The notes: a model not told the origin generated them from the letters alone. DNA of 64,000 nt from Nocardioides gilvus (GCF_003194605.1 NZ_QHKY01000001.1:434001-498000), one strand, 5' to 3'; counted from the first letter of the stretch, positions 20,234 to 29,816 are shown. Made by a program: numbers and translations.

Positions 20234-20998
20234 TCAGACGCGGTGCCGCGAGTGGGAGGCGGAGCTGCCTCGTCCCCCACGATGGCCCTGGTTCTTGCCG
20301 GTCTGCTTGCTGCCCTGACCGTGGGCGCCTCGGTCCTGGCGGGAGTCGTGGCCCTGCCCGCTTCTGCCGTGCTGCTTCTTCTCCCCGCTTCGACCCTGCT
20401 GGCTGCTCTGGCGCGGCCGGTGCTGCTGACCACGGTCACTGCGGTGCCCCTGGGCGCGGGGGCCGTGGGCGTCGCGGGACCTCTTGCCGTGCGACCCGCC
20501 CTGCCCGCGAGCATGGCCCTTGGACCTGCCGGTCGAGTGGACCTGGGCGGCACCCTGGCCCCGGTGGTCGTGCTTGGCCCGGTCGTGCTTGGCCCGGTCG
20601 TGCTTGGCCCCGTGGCCGTGGCGCCCGGCGTGGCCGTTCGGCCTGGGCTGCGGCTTGGTCACAGCGTCCCGCGATGTCTTCTTGTGCTCGGCCGCCTTGG
20701 CGCGGGCGACCTCGGCGGTGGCGATCACGCGCTGAGCCGGAGCGACCTCGGGCGTGGATGCGCTGGCCGAGCTCGCCACGACCATGCGCACGCTCGGCGT
20801 GTCGGCCTCGGACGGTGTGGGCACCGAGGTGACCTTCTTCTCCGCAGCAGGCAGGACCGACAGGATGGCGGCCACACGGTCGTCTGCGCGGAGCACACCA
20901 CCGATGGCGTCGCTGCGAAGCCCGTTGCCCACGAAGAGAGCGCACGCCAGGGCGAGAATCGCGAAGGCGTACAGCGGACGCTTGTGCTCGGTGCTCAT
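20234..20998 (-). CDS. Single-pass membrane protein with long His/Gly/Arg/Lys-rich tail
   Basis: 254 residues. A short N-terminus (MSTEHKRP) precedes one hydrophobic helix (LYAFAILALACALFVGNGL), then ~80 residues of ordinary composition, then ~145 residues dominated by H, G, R, K, Q and S with almost no hydrophobic residues. Three AKHDR-type units are encoded by identical 15-base repeats. Signal-anchor topology would put the basic tail outside the cell. The tail could bind metal, nucleic acid or anionic wall polymers; none of this is proven. No recognised family. It lies alone between valS and clpX. Confidence 0.6.
   Translation of the reverse strand: MSTEHKRPLYAFAILALACALFVGNGLRSDAIGGVLRADDRVAAILSVLPAAEKKVTSVPTPSEADTPSVRMVVASSASASTPEVAPAQRVIATAEVARAKAAEHKKTSRDAVTKPQPRPNGHAGRHGHGAKHDRAKHDRAKHDHRGQGAAQVHSTGRSKGHARGQGGSHGKRSRDAHGPRAQGHRSDRGQQHRPRQSSQQGRSGEKKQHGRSGQGHDSRQDRGAHGQGSKQTGKNQGHRGGRGSSASHSRHRV
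20566..20610 (-). repeat. Three identical 15-base tandem repeats
   Basis: GGTCGTGCTTGGCCC (plus strand) occurs at 20566-20580, 20581-20595 and 20596-20610 inside the basic-tail gene and encodes the AKHDR repeats. Confidence 0.95.
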
Positions 20999-21126
20999 GG
21001 AAGTGCCGGCTTTCTCACCCGAGATGAATACTGTTCTCGGCCCATTGTTCCCTCACCCGGCACGCTGTGCTGGCGAACGGAGAAATCGGCTGTCTTCCAG
21101 GCTCCGGGCTCCCCCGTCGCCACTCG

Positions 21127-21149
21127 AGAGCGCCTGGGTCAGGCGCTCT
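21127..21149 (-). terminator. Hairpin overlapping the clpX stop codon
   Basis: A perfect ten-base stem (21127-21136 with 21140-21149) with a three-base loop. The clpX stop codon (21141-21139) lies at the loop edge of the hairpin. No U-tract follows. Confidence 0.5.
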
Positions 21150-22410
21150 TCTTCTTCTCAGGCTCACGAGGCATCAGCATCGGGGCCTCGCCCTCGTCGA
21201 CCGATTCGCGGGTGACGATGACCTTCGCGATGTCGCCACGTGAGGGCACCTCGTACATGACGTGGAGCAGCACCTCTTCGATGATGGCTCGCAGGCCACG
21301 GGCGCCGGTCGCGCGCTCGAGCGCCTTGTCCGCGATCGAGGTGATCGCCTCCTCGGTGAACTCGAGCTCGACCCCGTCGATCTCGAAGAGCCGCTGGTAC
21401 TGCTTGATCAGGGCGTTGCGGGGCTCGGTGAGGATCTGGACCAGGGCGTCGTTGTCGAGCTTGTTCACGGCAGCGATCAGGGGCAGGCGCCCGATGAACT
21501 CAGGGATCAGACCGAACTTGGTCAGGTCCTCGGGTCGGACGAGGGAGAGCAACTCCTCCGCCTCGCGTTCGGCCTGGCCGCGCACCTCGGCCGTGAAGCC
21601 GAGTGACTTCTTGCCCACCCGCTGCTCCACGATGTGCTCGAGGCCCGCGAAGGCGCCACCCACGATGAAGAGGATGTTCGTGGTGTCGATCTGGATGAAC
21701 TCCTGATGCGGGTGCTTGCGGCCACCCTGCGGGGGCACCGAAGCAGTCGTGCCCTCCAGCATCTTCAACAGTGCCTGCTGGACGCCCTCACCCGAGACGT
21801 CGCGCGTGATCGACGGGTTCTCCGCCTTGCGGGCCACCTTGTCGATCTCGTCGATGTAGATGATGCCGGTCTCGGCCTTCTTGACGTCGTAGTCAGCGGC
21901 CTGGATGAGCTTGAGCAGGATGTTCTCGACGTCCTCGCCGACGTAGCCCGCCTCGGTCAGCGCCGTGGCGTCGGCGATGGCGAACGGCACGTTCAGCATC
22001 CGGGCCAGGGTCTGCGCCAGGTAGGTCTTGCCACACCCGGTGGGGCCGATGACGAGGATGTTGGACTTGGCCACCTCGACCGCGTCGTCCTTCTGCTTCG
22101 TGCCGGGGGCGGCCATCGACTGGATGCGCTTGTAGTGGTTGTAGACCGCGACCGCGAGCGACTTCTTGGCCTGCTCCTGGCCGATCACGTAGGAGTTGAG
22201 GAACTCGAAGATCTCGCGCGGCTTGGGCAACTCCTGGAGGCCCAGCTCACTGCCTTCGGCCAACTCCTCCTCGATGATCTCGTTGCACAGCTCGATGCAC
22301 TCGTCACAGATGTAGACGTTGGGCCCGGCGATCAATTTCTTGACCTGCTTCTGGCTCTTCCCACAGAAGTTGCACTTCAGCAGGTCGCCTCCGTCACCGA
22401 TACGAGCCAC
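21139..22410 (-). CDS. clpX: ATP-dependent Clp protease ATP-binding subunit ClpX
   Basis: 423 residues. The N-terminal zinc-binding domain has CNFCGKSQ and CDECIELC; the AAA+ domain has Walker [16 protein letters not shown], Walker [10 protein letters not shown] and the ClpP-docking IGF-type loop region near [13 protein letters not shown]. It unfolds tagged substrates and feeds them to ClpP. Start is GTG 22410 with GGAGG about 12 bases upstream. It is downstream of clpP1-clpP2 but a hairpin and 154 bases separate them, so it may have its own promoter. Confidence 0.96.
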   Translation of the reverse strand: MARIGDGGDLLKCNFCGKSQKQVKKLIAGPNVYICDECIELCNEIIEEELAEGSELGLQELPKPREIFEFLNSYVIGQEQAKKSLAVAVYNHYKRIQSMAAPGTKQKDDAVEVAKSNILVIGPTGCGKTYLAQTLARMLNVPFAIADATALTEAGYVGEDVENILLKLIQAADYDVKKAETGIIYIDEIDKVARKAENPSITRDVSGEGVQQALLKMLEGTTASVPPQGGRKHPHQEFIQIDTTNILFIVGGAFAGLEHIVEQRVGKKSLGFTAEVRGQAEREAEELLSLVRPEDLTKFGLIPEFIGRLPLIAAVNKLDNDALVQILTEPRNALIKQYQRLFEIDGVELEFTEEAITSIADKALERATGARGLRAIIEEVLLHVMYEVPSRGDIAKVIVTRESVDEGEAPMLMPREPEKKKSA

Positions 22411-22470
22411 GAGTGATCATTCCTCCAGGTTGGCCGGTGGAACCCGGCGTCGTGCTGAACAACTGCTTCG

Positions 22471-22516
22471 AAGGTACCCCGTCCCGCCTCAGGCGGAGGC
22501 GGGACACGGGGACCTT
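22471..22516 (-). terminator. Strong hairpin after clpP2
   Basis: A long inverted repeat, AAGGTCCCCGTGTCCCGCCT on the minus strand pairing across a short loop with its near-complement, lies 49 bases after the clpP2 stop. It probably ends or attenuates the clpP1-clpP2 transcript before clpX. Confidence 0.75.
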
Positions 22517-22564
22517 CATGCGCCGGGAGGACCCTGCGCGTGGTTGACCTTGCGTCGTGCTGTG

Positions 22565-23173
22565 TCAGCCGAGGACCGGCAGGGCGTTGCGGTTCTGCAG
22601 GATCGCGTCGATCAATCCGTAGTCGACGGCCTGCTGCGCGGTGAGGATCTTGTCGCGCTCGATGTCGCGGCTCACCGTCTCGATGTCCTTGCCGCTGTGC
22701 TCGGAGATCATCTTCTCCAGCAACTCACGCATCCGCAGGATCTCGTTGGCCTGGATCTCGATGTCCGAGGTCTGGCCGAAGGTGCCCTCGGTGTAGGGCT
22801 GGTGGATCAGGATCCGGCTGTTGGGCAGAGCCAGACGCTTGCCGGGCGTGCCGGCCGCGAGCAGGATCGCCGCTGCGGAGGCCGCCTGACCCAGGCACAC
22901 GGTCTGGACGTCGGGCTTGATGAACTGCATCGTGTCGTAGATCGCGGTGAGTGCCGTGAAGGAGCCACCGGGCGAGTTGATGTAGATCGAGATGTCCTGG
23001 TCGGGGTTGATCGTCTCCAGGCACAGCAGCTGCGCCATCACGGCGTTGGCCACGTCGTCGGAGATCGGGGACCCGAGGAAGATGATCCGCTCCTCGAAGA
23101 GCTTCGCGTAGGGGTCGATGCGGCGGACCCCGTAGGACGTGCGCTCTTCCCACTGCGGGATGTAGTAGTTCAT
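22565..23173 (-). CDS. clpP2: ATP-dependent Clp protease proteolytic subunit ClpP2
   Basis: 202 residues. The Ser-His-Asp triad is visible in [13 protein letters not shown] (Ser), SRILIHQP (His) and IERDKILT (Asp). In actinobacteria two ClpP paralogues form a mixed ClpP1P2 tetradecamer that docks ClpX or ClpC through the ClpP2 face. The ATG lies four bases after the clpP1 stop, so the two are cotranscribed. Confidence 0.95.
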   Translation of the reverse strand: MNYYIPQWEERTSYGVRRIDPYAKLFEERIIFLGSPISDDVANAVMAQLLCLETINPDQDISIYINSPGGSFTALTAIYDTMQFIKPDVQTVCLGQAASAAAILLAAGTPGKRLALPNSRILIHQPYTEGTFGQTSDIEIQANEILRMRELLEKMISEHSGKDIETVSRDIERDKILTAQQAVDYGLIDAILQNRNALPVLG

Positions 23174-23177
23174 CAGG

Positions 23178-23822
23178 TCAGTCCTTCTTGTTGCGGGCCG
23201 GGCGACCCTCGTCGGCCGCGTCGCGGGCGCTGGCGATCACCTTGTCGACGAGGCCGTACTCCAGGGCCTGGTCAGCGGTGAACCAGCGGTCGCGGTCGGC
23301 GTCGGCGATGACCTGCTCGACCGGCTGGCCGGTGTGCTCGGAGATCAGGTCGAGAAGCACCTTCTTGATGTGCAGGGACTGCTGGGCCTGGATCTTGATG
23401 TCCGAGGCAGAGCCGCCCATGCCCGAGGAGGGCTGGTGCATCATGATGCGGGCGTGTGGGAGCGCGTAGCGCTTTCCCTTCGTGCCGGCGCACAGCAGGA
23501 ACTGGCCCATCGAGGCCGCCAGGCCCATCCCGACGGTTGCGACGTCGTTGGGGATGTAGTTCATGGTGTCGTAGATCGCCATGCCCGCATCGACAGAGCC
23601 ACCAGGGCTGTTGATGTGCAGGAAGATGTCGGCCTCGGGGTCCTCCGCGGAGAGGAGGAGCAGGGCCGCGCAGATCGCGTTCGCGTTCTGGTCACGGACC
23701 TCGGACCCGAGGAAGAGGATCCGCTCCTTGAGGAGGCGCTGGTAGATGTGGTCGTCGAGCCCGTAGGAACCGCCACCGTTCATCTGCGGCGCCATCTGGG
23801 ATGCACTGGAGTTCAGGTTCAC
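23178..23822 (-). CDS. clpP1: ATP-dependent Clp protease proteolytic subunit ClpP1
   Basis: 214 residues from GTG 23822; ATG 23795 (MAPQMNGGG) is an equally possible start and no clear ribosome site decides. The open frame extends to 24032 but that part does not look like ClpP. Catalytic motifs: [13 protein letters not shown] (Ser), ARIMMHQP (His), DADRDRWF (Asp). It is the partner of ClpP2 encoded four bases downstream. Confidence 0.93.
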   Translation of the reverse strand: MNLNSSASQMAPQMNGGGSYGLDDHIYQRLLKERILFLGSEVRDQNANAICAALLLLSAEDPEADIFLHINSPGGSVDAGMAIYDTMNYIPNDVATVGMGLAASMGQFLLCAGTKGKRYALPHARIMMHQPSSGMGGSASDIKIQAQQSLHIKKVLLDLISEHTGQPVEQVIADADRDRWFTADQALEYGLVDKVIASARDAADEGRPARNKKD

Positions 23823-23917
23823 GTCGATGACACTAGCCCGAAGGACCGACACTTCCACGGGAAGACACCGCCTGTTCGCCCACAGCGCACAGCCACCCGC
23901 CACTCGTACGGAAATGG

Positions 23918-23956
23918 GAGAACCCCCACGTCCCGAGGGGGACGGTGGGGGTTCTC
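23918..23956 (-). terminator. Terminator hairpin after trigger factor
   Basis: GAGAACCCCCAC (23918-23929) pairs perfectly with 23945-23956; the loop itself can form a small GTCC/GGAC pair. It is 30 bases past the tig stop and separates tig from clpP1. Confidence 0.75.
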
Positions 23957-23985
23957 TCGACGAGAGCCGGGCTGACCCGAACTCC

Positions 23986-25359
23986 TCAGTCTTCGTCGGC
24001 AGCGTCCTCGACGGCGTCCTCGGTGGGCTCACCGATGGTGCCGTCGGGGCGAAGGTTCTTCAGGTCGACCACGTTGCCGGAGGCATCCTTGACGACAGCG
24101 GCCTCCACGATCTGGGCCAGCGCCTTGCCGCGCAGGATCTCCTGGACCATCTCGGGGATGTGGTTGTGCTCGAACATGTGGTTGGCGAACTCCTGCGGGT
24201 CCTGACCGGACTGCTGGGCACGCATCACCATGTGCTGCGAGAGGTCGTTCTGGTCGACACCGATCTCCTCGGTCTTGGCGACCTCGTCCAGGATGAACTG
24301 GGCGGTGATCGCGTCGCTCACCCGGCGCTCGAGGTCAGCCTCGAACTCCTCGGAGGTCTGGCTCTCCTGCTCGAGGTACTGCTCCATGGTGAGACCGGCC
24401 ATCATGATCTGCTGCTCGACGCTCTGACGGCGGGCGTTGAGCTCGTCGGTGACCATCGTCTCGGGCAGCGGGATGGAGACCTTCTCCAGGAGGACCTCGA
24501 GGACGGCGTCACGCGCGGCAGCCGCCTGCTCGAGGCGCTTGCCCCGGCCCAGGCGCTCGCGCACGTCGGCGGTGAGCTCCTCGGCGGTGTCGAACTCGGA
24601 GGCCATCTGGGCGAACTCGTCGTCGACCTCGGGCAGCTGCTGCTCCTGGACGCCGGAGACGGCGACGGTCACCTCGACGTCCTCACCGACCAGGTCGCCA
24701 CCGACGAGCTGCGAGGCGAACGTCTTCTCGTCGCCGGCAGACATGCCGACGAGGTTCTCGTCGAGTCCGTCGAGCATGCCGCCGCGACCGACCTTGTAGG
24801 ACATGCCGGAGACCTCGCCACCTTCGACGGTCTCGCCGTCGACGGCTGCGCGCAGGTCGATGGTGACGAAGTCGCCGTCAGCGGCTGCACGCTCGACGTC
24901 GACCAGCGTGCCGAAACGCTCACGCAGCGCCTCGACCTGCTCCTCGACATCGGCGTCGGTCACGACGATGTCCTCGACCTCGGCCTCGAGGTTGTCGTAG
25001 GACGGAACCTCGAACTTCGGCTTGACGTCGACCTCGGCGGTGAACTCGATGAGGTCGTTGTCCTCGATCTTGGTGACCTCGATCTCGGGCTGGGCGAGCG
25101 GCTCGAGCTCCTCGGCCTGCATGGCCTCCATGTACTTCTCGGGGACCATCGCGTTCAGGACCTCGTCCAGCACCGGGCCGCGCCCGACCTGGCGGTCGAT
25201 GACCGCAGCGGGGACCTTGCCGCGACGGAAGCCGGGGACGTTGATCTGCTGGGCGATCTTCTTGTAAGCCGCGTCGAGGTTTGGCTTGAGCTCCTCGAAG
25301 GACACCTCGACAGTCAGCTTGACCCGGGTCGGGTTCAAGTTCTCGACGGCGCTCTTCAC
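23986..25359 (-). CDS. tig: Trigger factor (ribosome-associated chaperone, peptidyl-prolyl isomerase)
   Basis: 457 residues. The N-terminal ribosome-binding domain has the signature [14 protein letters not shown]; the FKBP-like domain is near residues 150-240 ([12 protein letters not shown]); a long helical C-domain and a very acidic tail ([14 protein letters not shown]) follow. It binds nascent chains at the exit tunnel. Start is GTG 25359 with AAGGAG seven bases upstream. Gene order tig-clpP1-clpP2-clpX is the usual bacterial proteostasis cluster. Confidence 0.96.
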   Translation of the reverse strand: MKSAVENLNPTRVKLTVEVSFEELKPNLDAAYKKIAQQINVPGFRRGKVPAAVIDRQVGRGPVLDEVLNAMVPEKYMEAMQAEELEPLAQPEIEVTKIEDNDLIEFTAEVDVKPKFEVPSYDNLEAEVEDIVVTDADVEEQVEALRERFGTLVDVERAAADGDFVTIDLRAAVDGETVEGGEVSGMSYKVGRGGMLDGLDENLVGMSAGDEKTFASQLVGGDLVGEDVEVTVAVSGVQEQQLPEVDDEFAQMASEFDTAEELTADVRERLGRGKRLEQAAAARDAVLEVLLEKVSIPLPETMVTDELNARRQSVEQQIMMAGLTMEQYLEQESQTSEEFEADLERRVSDAITAQFILDEVAKTEEIGVDQNDLSQHMVMRAQQSGQDPQEFANHMFEHNHIPEMVQEILRGKALAQIVEAAVVKDASGNVVDLKNLRPDGTIGEPTEDAVEDAADED

Positions 25360-25588
25360 AGGTGTTCTCCTTATCGATGGTGGTGCAGGTCTGGGTGCCC
25401 AGTCGGGCGGTGATCACAGGGATCGACGATCACGGGGACCGACGCCGAAGGCACACAGCGCAGGCACGGGTCAGGCGCAGGGCATGCCTCAGGCACATTG
25501 GTCCGCAGACCAGCGTACTTGTCACTGCGCACCGAGCCGAAATCCCCCGGGCCGGTGCGGGTCCGCCTGCGGTGTCGAAGACACCACG

Positions 25589-25664
25589 TGGTCGGGGCGA
25601 CAGGACTCGAACCTGCGGTCTCCTGCTCCCAAAGCAGGCGCGCTAGCCACTACGCTACGCCCCG
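25589..25664 (-). tRNA. tRNA-Pro (anticodon TGG)
   Basis: A cloverleaf with a perfect seven-pair acceptor stem (CGGGGCG with CGCCCCG), anticodon loop TTTGGGA on a CCTGC/GCAGG stem, T-loop GGTTCGAGTCC, discriminator A and an encoded CCA. It reads CCA and other CCN codons. It lies between tRNA-Gly and tig, all on the same strand. Confidence 0.95.
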
Positions 25665-25709
25665 TCAAAGGGCCATGACGGGGTGGAGAACGGGCTCCCT
25701 CAGGCTCTT

Positions 25710-25783
25710 TGGAGCGGATGACGGGAATCGAACCCGCGTAATCAGTTTGGAAGACTGGAGCTCTACCATTGAGCTACATCCGC
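25710..25783 (-). tRNA. tRNA-Gly (anticodon TCC)
   Basis: Acceptor stem GCGGATG pairs with CATCCGC; anticodon loop CTTCCAA gives TCC; the T-loop is GGTTCGATTCC; CCA is encoded. 74 bases. It probably shares a transcript with tRNA-Pro 45 bases downstream. Confidence 0.95.
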
Positions 25784-25818
25784 GCGCACCGGACTCCGTC
25801 GTGCTGACCGGTCGATCT

Positions 25819-25840
25819 GTGCGGCACCATGGTGCCACAC
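25819..25840 (-). terminator. Hairpin after the SpoIIE-type phosphatase gene
   Basis: A nine-pair stem with one G-U pair and a CATG loop, containing the perfect palindrome GGCACCATGGTGCC (25823-25836). It separates the phosphatase gene from tRNA-Gly. No U-tract. Confidence 0.5.
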
Positions 25841-25867
25841 GGCCGGTGACGGTTCACAACTCAGGTC

Positions 25868-26962
25868 TCAGGTGACACGTCGGTGCAGGAGCAACAGCGC
25901 GCGGTCGTCGTCCGGCGCCCCGAGCGCGTCGACCAGACGGGCTGCGCCGTCCTCGAAGTCACCACGCAGGACCCGGTCGGCCTGCCCCAGCATGCGGTCG
26001 ATGCCCATCGAGATGTCCCGACCACGGAACTCGACCAGGCCGTCGGTGTAGAGCATGATCGCGTCCCCCCGGCGCATCCGCCCTCGAGTCACCGGGAACT
26101 CTGCGTCCGGGATGAGTCCCAGGACCGGACCGTCGATCTCGAGGACGTTCCAGCGGCCTGAGCCGGCGTCGTGGGCCACCGCCGGAGGATGACCGGCCGA
26201 ACGGAGCTCGTAGTCACCGGTGTCCAGCTCGATCGAGAGGTGGATCGCGGTGGCGAACCCCTCCTCCCAGTCCTGGCGAAGGAGGTAGGCGTTGGCGGCA
26301 GGGAAGAAGTCCGACGGCGGGAGGGCCCCCATCAGCCCACCGAAGGCACCGGAGAGCAACAGGGCGCGAGTCCCCGCCTGCTCCCCCTTTCCGGAGACAT
26401 CCACCACCACCAGCTCCAGACGGTTGGAGTGGGCGCGCGAGGCCACCACGAAGTCACCGGAGAAGGCGGTGCCACCGGCCGAGCGCAACTCCCAGGCAGC
26501 GTGCCAGTCGCTGGGCAGCTCCGGAATACGCCCCTGCTTGAGGATCCGGTCCCGCAGGTCGACCAGCATGGACTCACCCCTGAGGCCGGCCACCCCGAGG
26601 CGTGAGCGCCGGAAGGAGGCCATCAGGATGATGAAGCCGAGCGCGAAGATCATCGCCACAGTCGTCGCGGAGCGCGCGTCCAGGTTGTCTCGTTGCGACG
26701 TGGTGAAGGCGAGCACGAGGAGCACGAAGACCACGAACCACGGAAGCTCGCGTGGACCGAGGACCAGGCTCCCGATCGACATGGGGAGCACCAGCATCAT
26801 CAGCGGCGCCCACACGGGGAAGCTGACGATCACGTAGGCCATGATCACCGTCAGGCAGATCAGCCCGACCAGCTCAAGGGTCCACCCGGTGCGGGCGGCC
26901 TGCTGCCACTGGATTCTGAGCCTGCGCGCGGGCGCAGACAACACCGAGTTCAGTTCAGGCAT
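25868..26962 (-). CDS. Membrane-anchored SpoIIE/RsbU-type PP2C phosphatase
   Basis: 364 residues. Four hydrophobic segments span ~30-125; a linker ends at SMLVDLRDRILKQG; the catalytic domain starts near 160. PP2C-like metal motifs are seen: GTAFSGDFVVAS (GDF-type aspartate), VVVDVSGKGEQAGTRA, and RGDAIMLYTDGLVEFRG. Such enzymes dephosphorylate anti-anti-sigma factors in partner-switching stress pathways. No anti-sigma or antagonist gene is adjacent, so its target is elsewhere. Confidence 0.88.
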   Translation of the reverse strand: MPELNSVLSAPARRLRIQWQQAARTGWTLELVGLICLTVIMAYVIVSFPVWAPLMMLVLPMSIGSLVLGPRELPWFVVFVLLVLAFTTSQRDNLDARSATTVAMIFALGFIILMASFRRSRLGVAGLRGESMLVDLRDRILKQGRIPELPSDWHAAWELRSAGGTAFSGDFVVASRAHSNRLELVVVDVSGKGEQAGTRALLLSGAFGGLMGALPPSDFFPAANAYLLRQDWEEGFATAIHLSIELDTGDYELRSAGHPPAVAHDAGSGRWNVLEIDGPVLGLIPDAEFPVTRGRMRRGDAIMLYTDGLVEFRGRDISMGIDRMLGQADRVLRGDFEDGAARLVDALGAPDDDRALLLLHRRVT

Positions 26963-26991
26963 CCTCTACCTCGCTCCGACAGGTCCTCACC

Positions 26992-27822
26992 CTAGTCACG
27001 TCCACGCGGTGCCACCTGACATTTGGCGCACCAGAAGAGATTGCGGCCCGCCAACACGCTGCTCCGAACCGGCCTGCCGCACACCAGACAGGGCATCTGG
27101 GTGCGCCGGTACACGTACACCTCGCCGCCGTGGTCGTCCTTGCGAGCCGGCCGGCCCATGGCCTCGGGGCTGTGCTCGGGACGTACGGTGTCGATCCTTC
27201 CCGACACCACGCCCTCGCCCATCAGGACCACGAGGTCGTCCCAGATCGCGACGAACTGCTTGCGGGTGAGGTTCCGGCCGAGGCGCAGCGGATGGATGCG
27301 CTGCCGGAAGAGCACCTCCGCGCGGTAGACGTTGCCGACCCCGGCGAGCACCGTCTGGTCCATCAACAGGTCACCGATGCTGCGTGCACTCGCCCGGACC
27401 TTGCGCCAAGCCGCCTCGACGTCGGCGTCGGGGCGCAGCGGGTCGGGGCCGAGCTGGGCTCGTACGCGCTCGAAGGTCTCCGGGCCCACCAGGTCGCAGC
27501 GCGTCGCCCCCCGCAGGTCGGCGTAGGCGTCGTGGGTCTGCAGGCGCAGTCGTACGGCCCCGACCGGTGCCGGCACCTCGGAGACCCCGGTGGTGACGTC
27601 GAAACCGCCGATCAGCCCGAGATGGACATGGACGAAACGCTCACCGGTGAACTCGATGAAGAGCTGCTTGCCGATCGCGTCCGCCTCCAGCAGCACCGCC
27701 CCGTCGAGGGTGCGGGCCTCGACCTCGAAGCGCCCCTGCGGGGACGAGGCCCTCACCGATCGTCCGGCGAAGGCCTCGTTCAGGTGGCCGGCGAGCCGGC
27801 GAAGGGTGTGCCCCTCAGGCAT
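26992..27822 (-). CDS. nei: Endonuclease VIII-type DNA glycosylase (Fpg/Nei family)
   Basis: 276 residues. The N-terminal PEGHT places catalytic Pro2 and Glu3 and indicates Nei rather than Fpg (PELPE). A helix-two-turn-helix region includes LLMDQTVLAGVGNVYRAEVLF, and the C-terminal zinc finger has CLVC and CAKC. It excises oxidised bases and nicks the abasic site. It overlaps the end of rpiB by eight bases, the same pairing as nei2-rpiB in mycobacteria. Confidence 0.92.
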   Translation of the reverse strand: MPEGHTLRRLAGHLNEAFAGRSVRASSPQGRFEVEARTLDGAVLLEADAIGKQLFIEFTGERFVHVHLGLIGGFDVTTGVSEVPAPVGAVRLRLQTHDAYADLRGATRCDLVGPETFERVRAQLGPDPLRPDADVEAAWRKVRASARSIGDLLMDQTVLAGVGNVYRAEVLFRQRIHPLRLGRNLTRKQFVAIWDDLVVLMGEGVVSGRIDTVRPEHSPEAMGRPARKDDHGGEVYVYRRTQMPCLVCGRPVRSSVLAGRNLFWCAKCQVAPRGRD

Positions 27823-28321
27823 CCGGCCCGCGCAGGGCGGACTCCGGGAGCGGCGGCAACTCGCGGGTCACTTCGTAGTCGGACATCTGCGCGATACGAC
27901 GCACGTGACGTTCGTCGTTGCTGAAGGGCGTCGTCAGGAAGACCTCGATGAAGCGGGTCATCTCCTCCAAGGTGTGCTGGCGCCCGCCGACGGAGACCAC
28001 GTTGGCGTCGTTGTGCTCCTTGGCCAACGCCGCGGTCGCCTCGGACCAGACCAGCGCCGCACGGATGCCCTGCACCTTGTTGGCAGCCATCTGCTCGCCG
28101 TTGCCCGAGCCGCCGATCACGATGCCGAGGCTGTCGAGCCCTTCGGCACGCTCAGCGGCGACGCCTTCGGCGGCGCGCAGGCAGAAGACCGGGTAGTCGT
28201 CGAGGGCGTCATAGACGAAGGGGCCGTGGTCGACGGCCTCGTAGCCGTTGTCGACCAACCAGTTGAGGAGGTGGTCCTTCAGTTCGAGGCCAGCATGGTC
28301 GGAGCCGATGTGAACGCGCAT
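27815..28321 (-). CDS. rpiB: Ribose-5-phosphate isomerase B
   Basis: 168 residues, RpiB/LacAB family. Typical N-terminus MRVHIGSDHAGLELKDHL, then YEAVDHGPF and GIVIGGSGNGEQMAANKV. It interconverts ribose-5-phosphate and ribulose-5-phosphate in the pentose phosphate pathway. The catalytic position that is cysteine in enteric RpiB reads SGNGE here, as in actinobacterial enzymes that use a glutamate. Overlaps nei. Confidence 0.93.
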   Translation of the reverse strand: MRVHIGSDHAGLELKDHLLNWLVDNGYEAVDHGPFVYDALDDYPVFCLRAAEGVAAERAEGLDSLGIVIGGSGNGEQMAANKVQGIRAALVWSEATAALAKEHNDANVVSVGGRQHTLEEMTRFIEVFLTTPFSNDERHVRRIAQMSDYEVTRELPPLPESALRGPDA

Positions 28322-28335
28322 GGCCCCATTCTCCC

Positions 28336-29241
28336 TCAGACGTGCTGCCTGAGAAAACCGGCCACCTGACGCGTCAACGGCTCGGCCGCGGCGAAGACCT
28401 GTGGGTGTCGCCAGAACCCGTGCACCAGCCCCAGGTAGCGGGTCGCGACCACCTCGACGCCGAGCTCGGCCAGCCGAGTGGCGAGCAACTCCCCCTCGTC
28501 ACGCACGGGGTCGTGCTCGGCGGTGACGACCAGTGTCGGTGGCAGTCCGGCCAGGCCGTCGCTGAGCAGCGGGGCGAGGTCGGGGTCCCTCAGGTCGGCG
28601 GGTGAGGCGGCGTACTGCTGCCAGTACCACTCGGCCTGCCCTCGGTCGAAGCCTGCCAGCGCGTCGGCGTAGGAGTCTCCCGCCATCTGCGGGTCGAGGA
28701 ACGGGTAGATCAGGGCCAACGCCGCGAATCGTCCGGGGTGACGCAGGGCCGCCACCAGGGCGAGGTTGCCCCCGGCACTGTCACCATGCGCGAAGAGCGG
28801 CACGTCATCGGGCAGTCCGAGCGTCGCGAGACCGCCCGCGGCGAGCCACCGTACGACGGTGGAGACGTCATCAGGAGCCGCCGGGAAGCGGTGCTCGGGG
28901 GGTTTGCGGTACGCCACGCTCAGCACCGCCAGGCCGCTGCGGTTGGCAAGACGACGCACCGCTGCGTCGTGGACGTCGATGTCGTTGAGGACGAAGCCGC
29001 CCCCGTGCAGGTGCAGCACGAGACCGGCGGGCCCACCGGGACCGGCCGCCGGGCGATGGAGTCGGACCAGCACCCCATCGGCGTCGAGGTCGACGACGTG
29101 CTCGACCTCCTCCCGCGGCTCGGCCAGGGCGGCCTCGCGGTCGGCCGCACGCGTGGCGACGACGTCGAAGCCCGGGTCGGTCACCTTCGGCGCCGTCTCC
29201 TGCGCCGCCATGGCGGCCGCGGCCTGCGGATGCAACACCAT
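28336..29241 (-). CDS. Alpha/beta hydrolase, HSL-type esterase
   Basis: 301 residues. The oxyanion motif HGGGFV, nucleophile elbow GDSAGGNLAL, and acid and base residues in TAEHDPVRDEGE and LVHGFWRH define the hormone-sensitive-lipase branch. It hydrolyses short-chain esters; the natural substrate is unknown. In mycobacteria a lipase gene also sits close to nei2-rpiB. The first codons include MVLHPQAAAAMAAQ, and the second ATG is also possible. Confidence 0.85.
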   Translation of the reverse strand: MVLHPQAAAAMAAQETAPKVTDPGFDVVATRAADREAALAEPREEVEHVVDLDADGVLVRLHRPAAGPGGPAGLVLHLHGGGFVLNDIDVHDAAVRRLANRSGLAVLSVAYRKPPEHRFPAAPDDVSTVVRWLAAGGLATLGLPDDVPLFAHGDSAGGNLALVAALRHPGRFAALALIYPFLDPQMAGDSYADALAGFDRGQAEWYWQQYAASPADLRDPDLAPLLSDGLAGLPPTLVVTAEHDPVRDEGELLATRLAELGVEVVATRYLGLVHGFWRHPQVFAAAEPLTRQVAGFLRQHV

Positions 29242-29249
29242 GGCCTGGC

Positions 29250-29816
29250 TCAGCGCCCCATCAGGACGTCCATGCCGACCGCGATCGCGGCCGCGACCCG
29301 GAAGTCGACCCGCTGGTCAGGGACCTTGACGTCGTAGTTGTCCCGCACCGCGAACTTGCGCTCGACGCTCATCAACGGCTGTCCCGTGGAGTCGGCGTAC
29401 TCGAAGTGGATCGGCAGCGGGATGTCGACGACGCGGCGGAGCAGCGCGATGGGCAGCGAGCGTTCCTTGCCCGAGCCCGTGAAACCGGGGCCCTCGACGT
29501 GGAAGGTGGTCTGGAGCAGGCTCTGCGCGAAGTCCTTGCGGAAGAAGCCGATCTGCGCCCCGGACTCGTCGGTGACGTCGTAACCGGAGTTGAGGTCCAT
29601 CACCTGGCGTGCCTTGAACCCGAAGACCGGACGAGTCTTCGTCGAGTCGGTGAAGAAGGTGACCTGCTCCTTGAACGCGAACCGCTTCTGCTCGGCGAAG
29701 CCCAGCAACTGCCCCGGGGCTCCGGACTCGTCCGCCGCGTGGATCTCGAAGCGGTTGACCATCAGGGTGATCTTCTGGCGCACGAAGAAGCGCGGCACGT
29801 ACATGTGGTTGGACAT
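29250..29816 (-). CDS. LURP-one/Tubby-like beta-barrel protein
   Basis: 188 residues from ATG 29816 (MSNHMYVPRFF). ATG 29828 is an alternative four codons upstream; no ribosome site decides. The sequence is a string of short beta strands with FEIHAADESG, YDVTDESGAQIGFFRKDF and FEYADSTGQPLMSVERKF, typical of the LURP-one/scramblase-related barrel, ending in a hydrophobic helix (FRVAAAIAVGMDVLMG) that may insert in the membrane. Function unknown in bacteria. Nine bases upstream of the esterase start. Confidence 0.7.
   Translation of the reverse strand: MSNHMYVPRFFVRQKITLMVNRFEIHAADESGAPGQLLGFAEQKRFAFKEQVTFFTDSTKTRPVFGFKARQVMDLNSGYDVTDESGAQIGFFRKDFAQSLLQTTFHVEGPGFTGSGKERSLPIALLRRVVDIPLPIHFEYADSTGQPLMSVERKFAVRDNYDVKVPDQRVDFRVAAAIAVGMDVLMGR

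Noticed and set aside
25360..25588. Small gene or riboswitch in the gap before tig
   Set aside because: No open frame with a ribosome site and no recognised riboswitch fold; it most likely holds the tig promoter and leader. TACGCT near 25513-25518 (minus strand) could be a -10 box.
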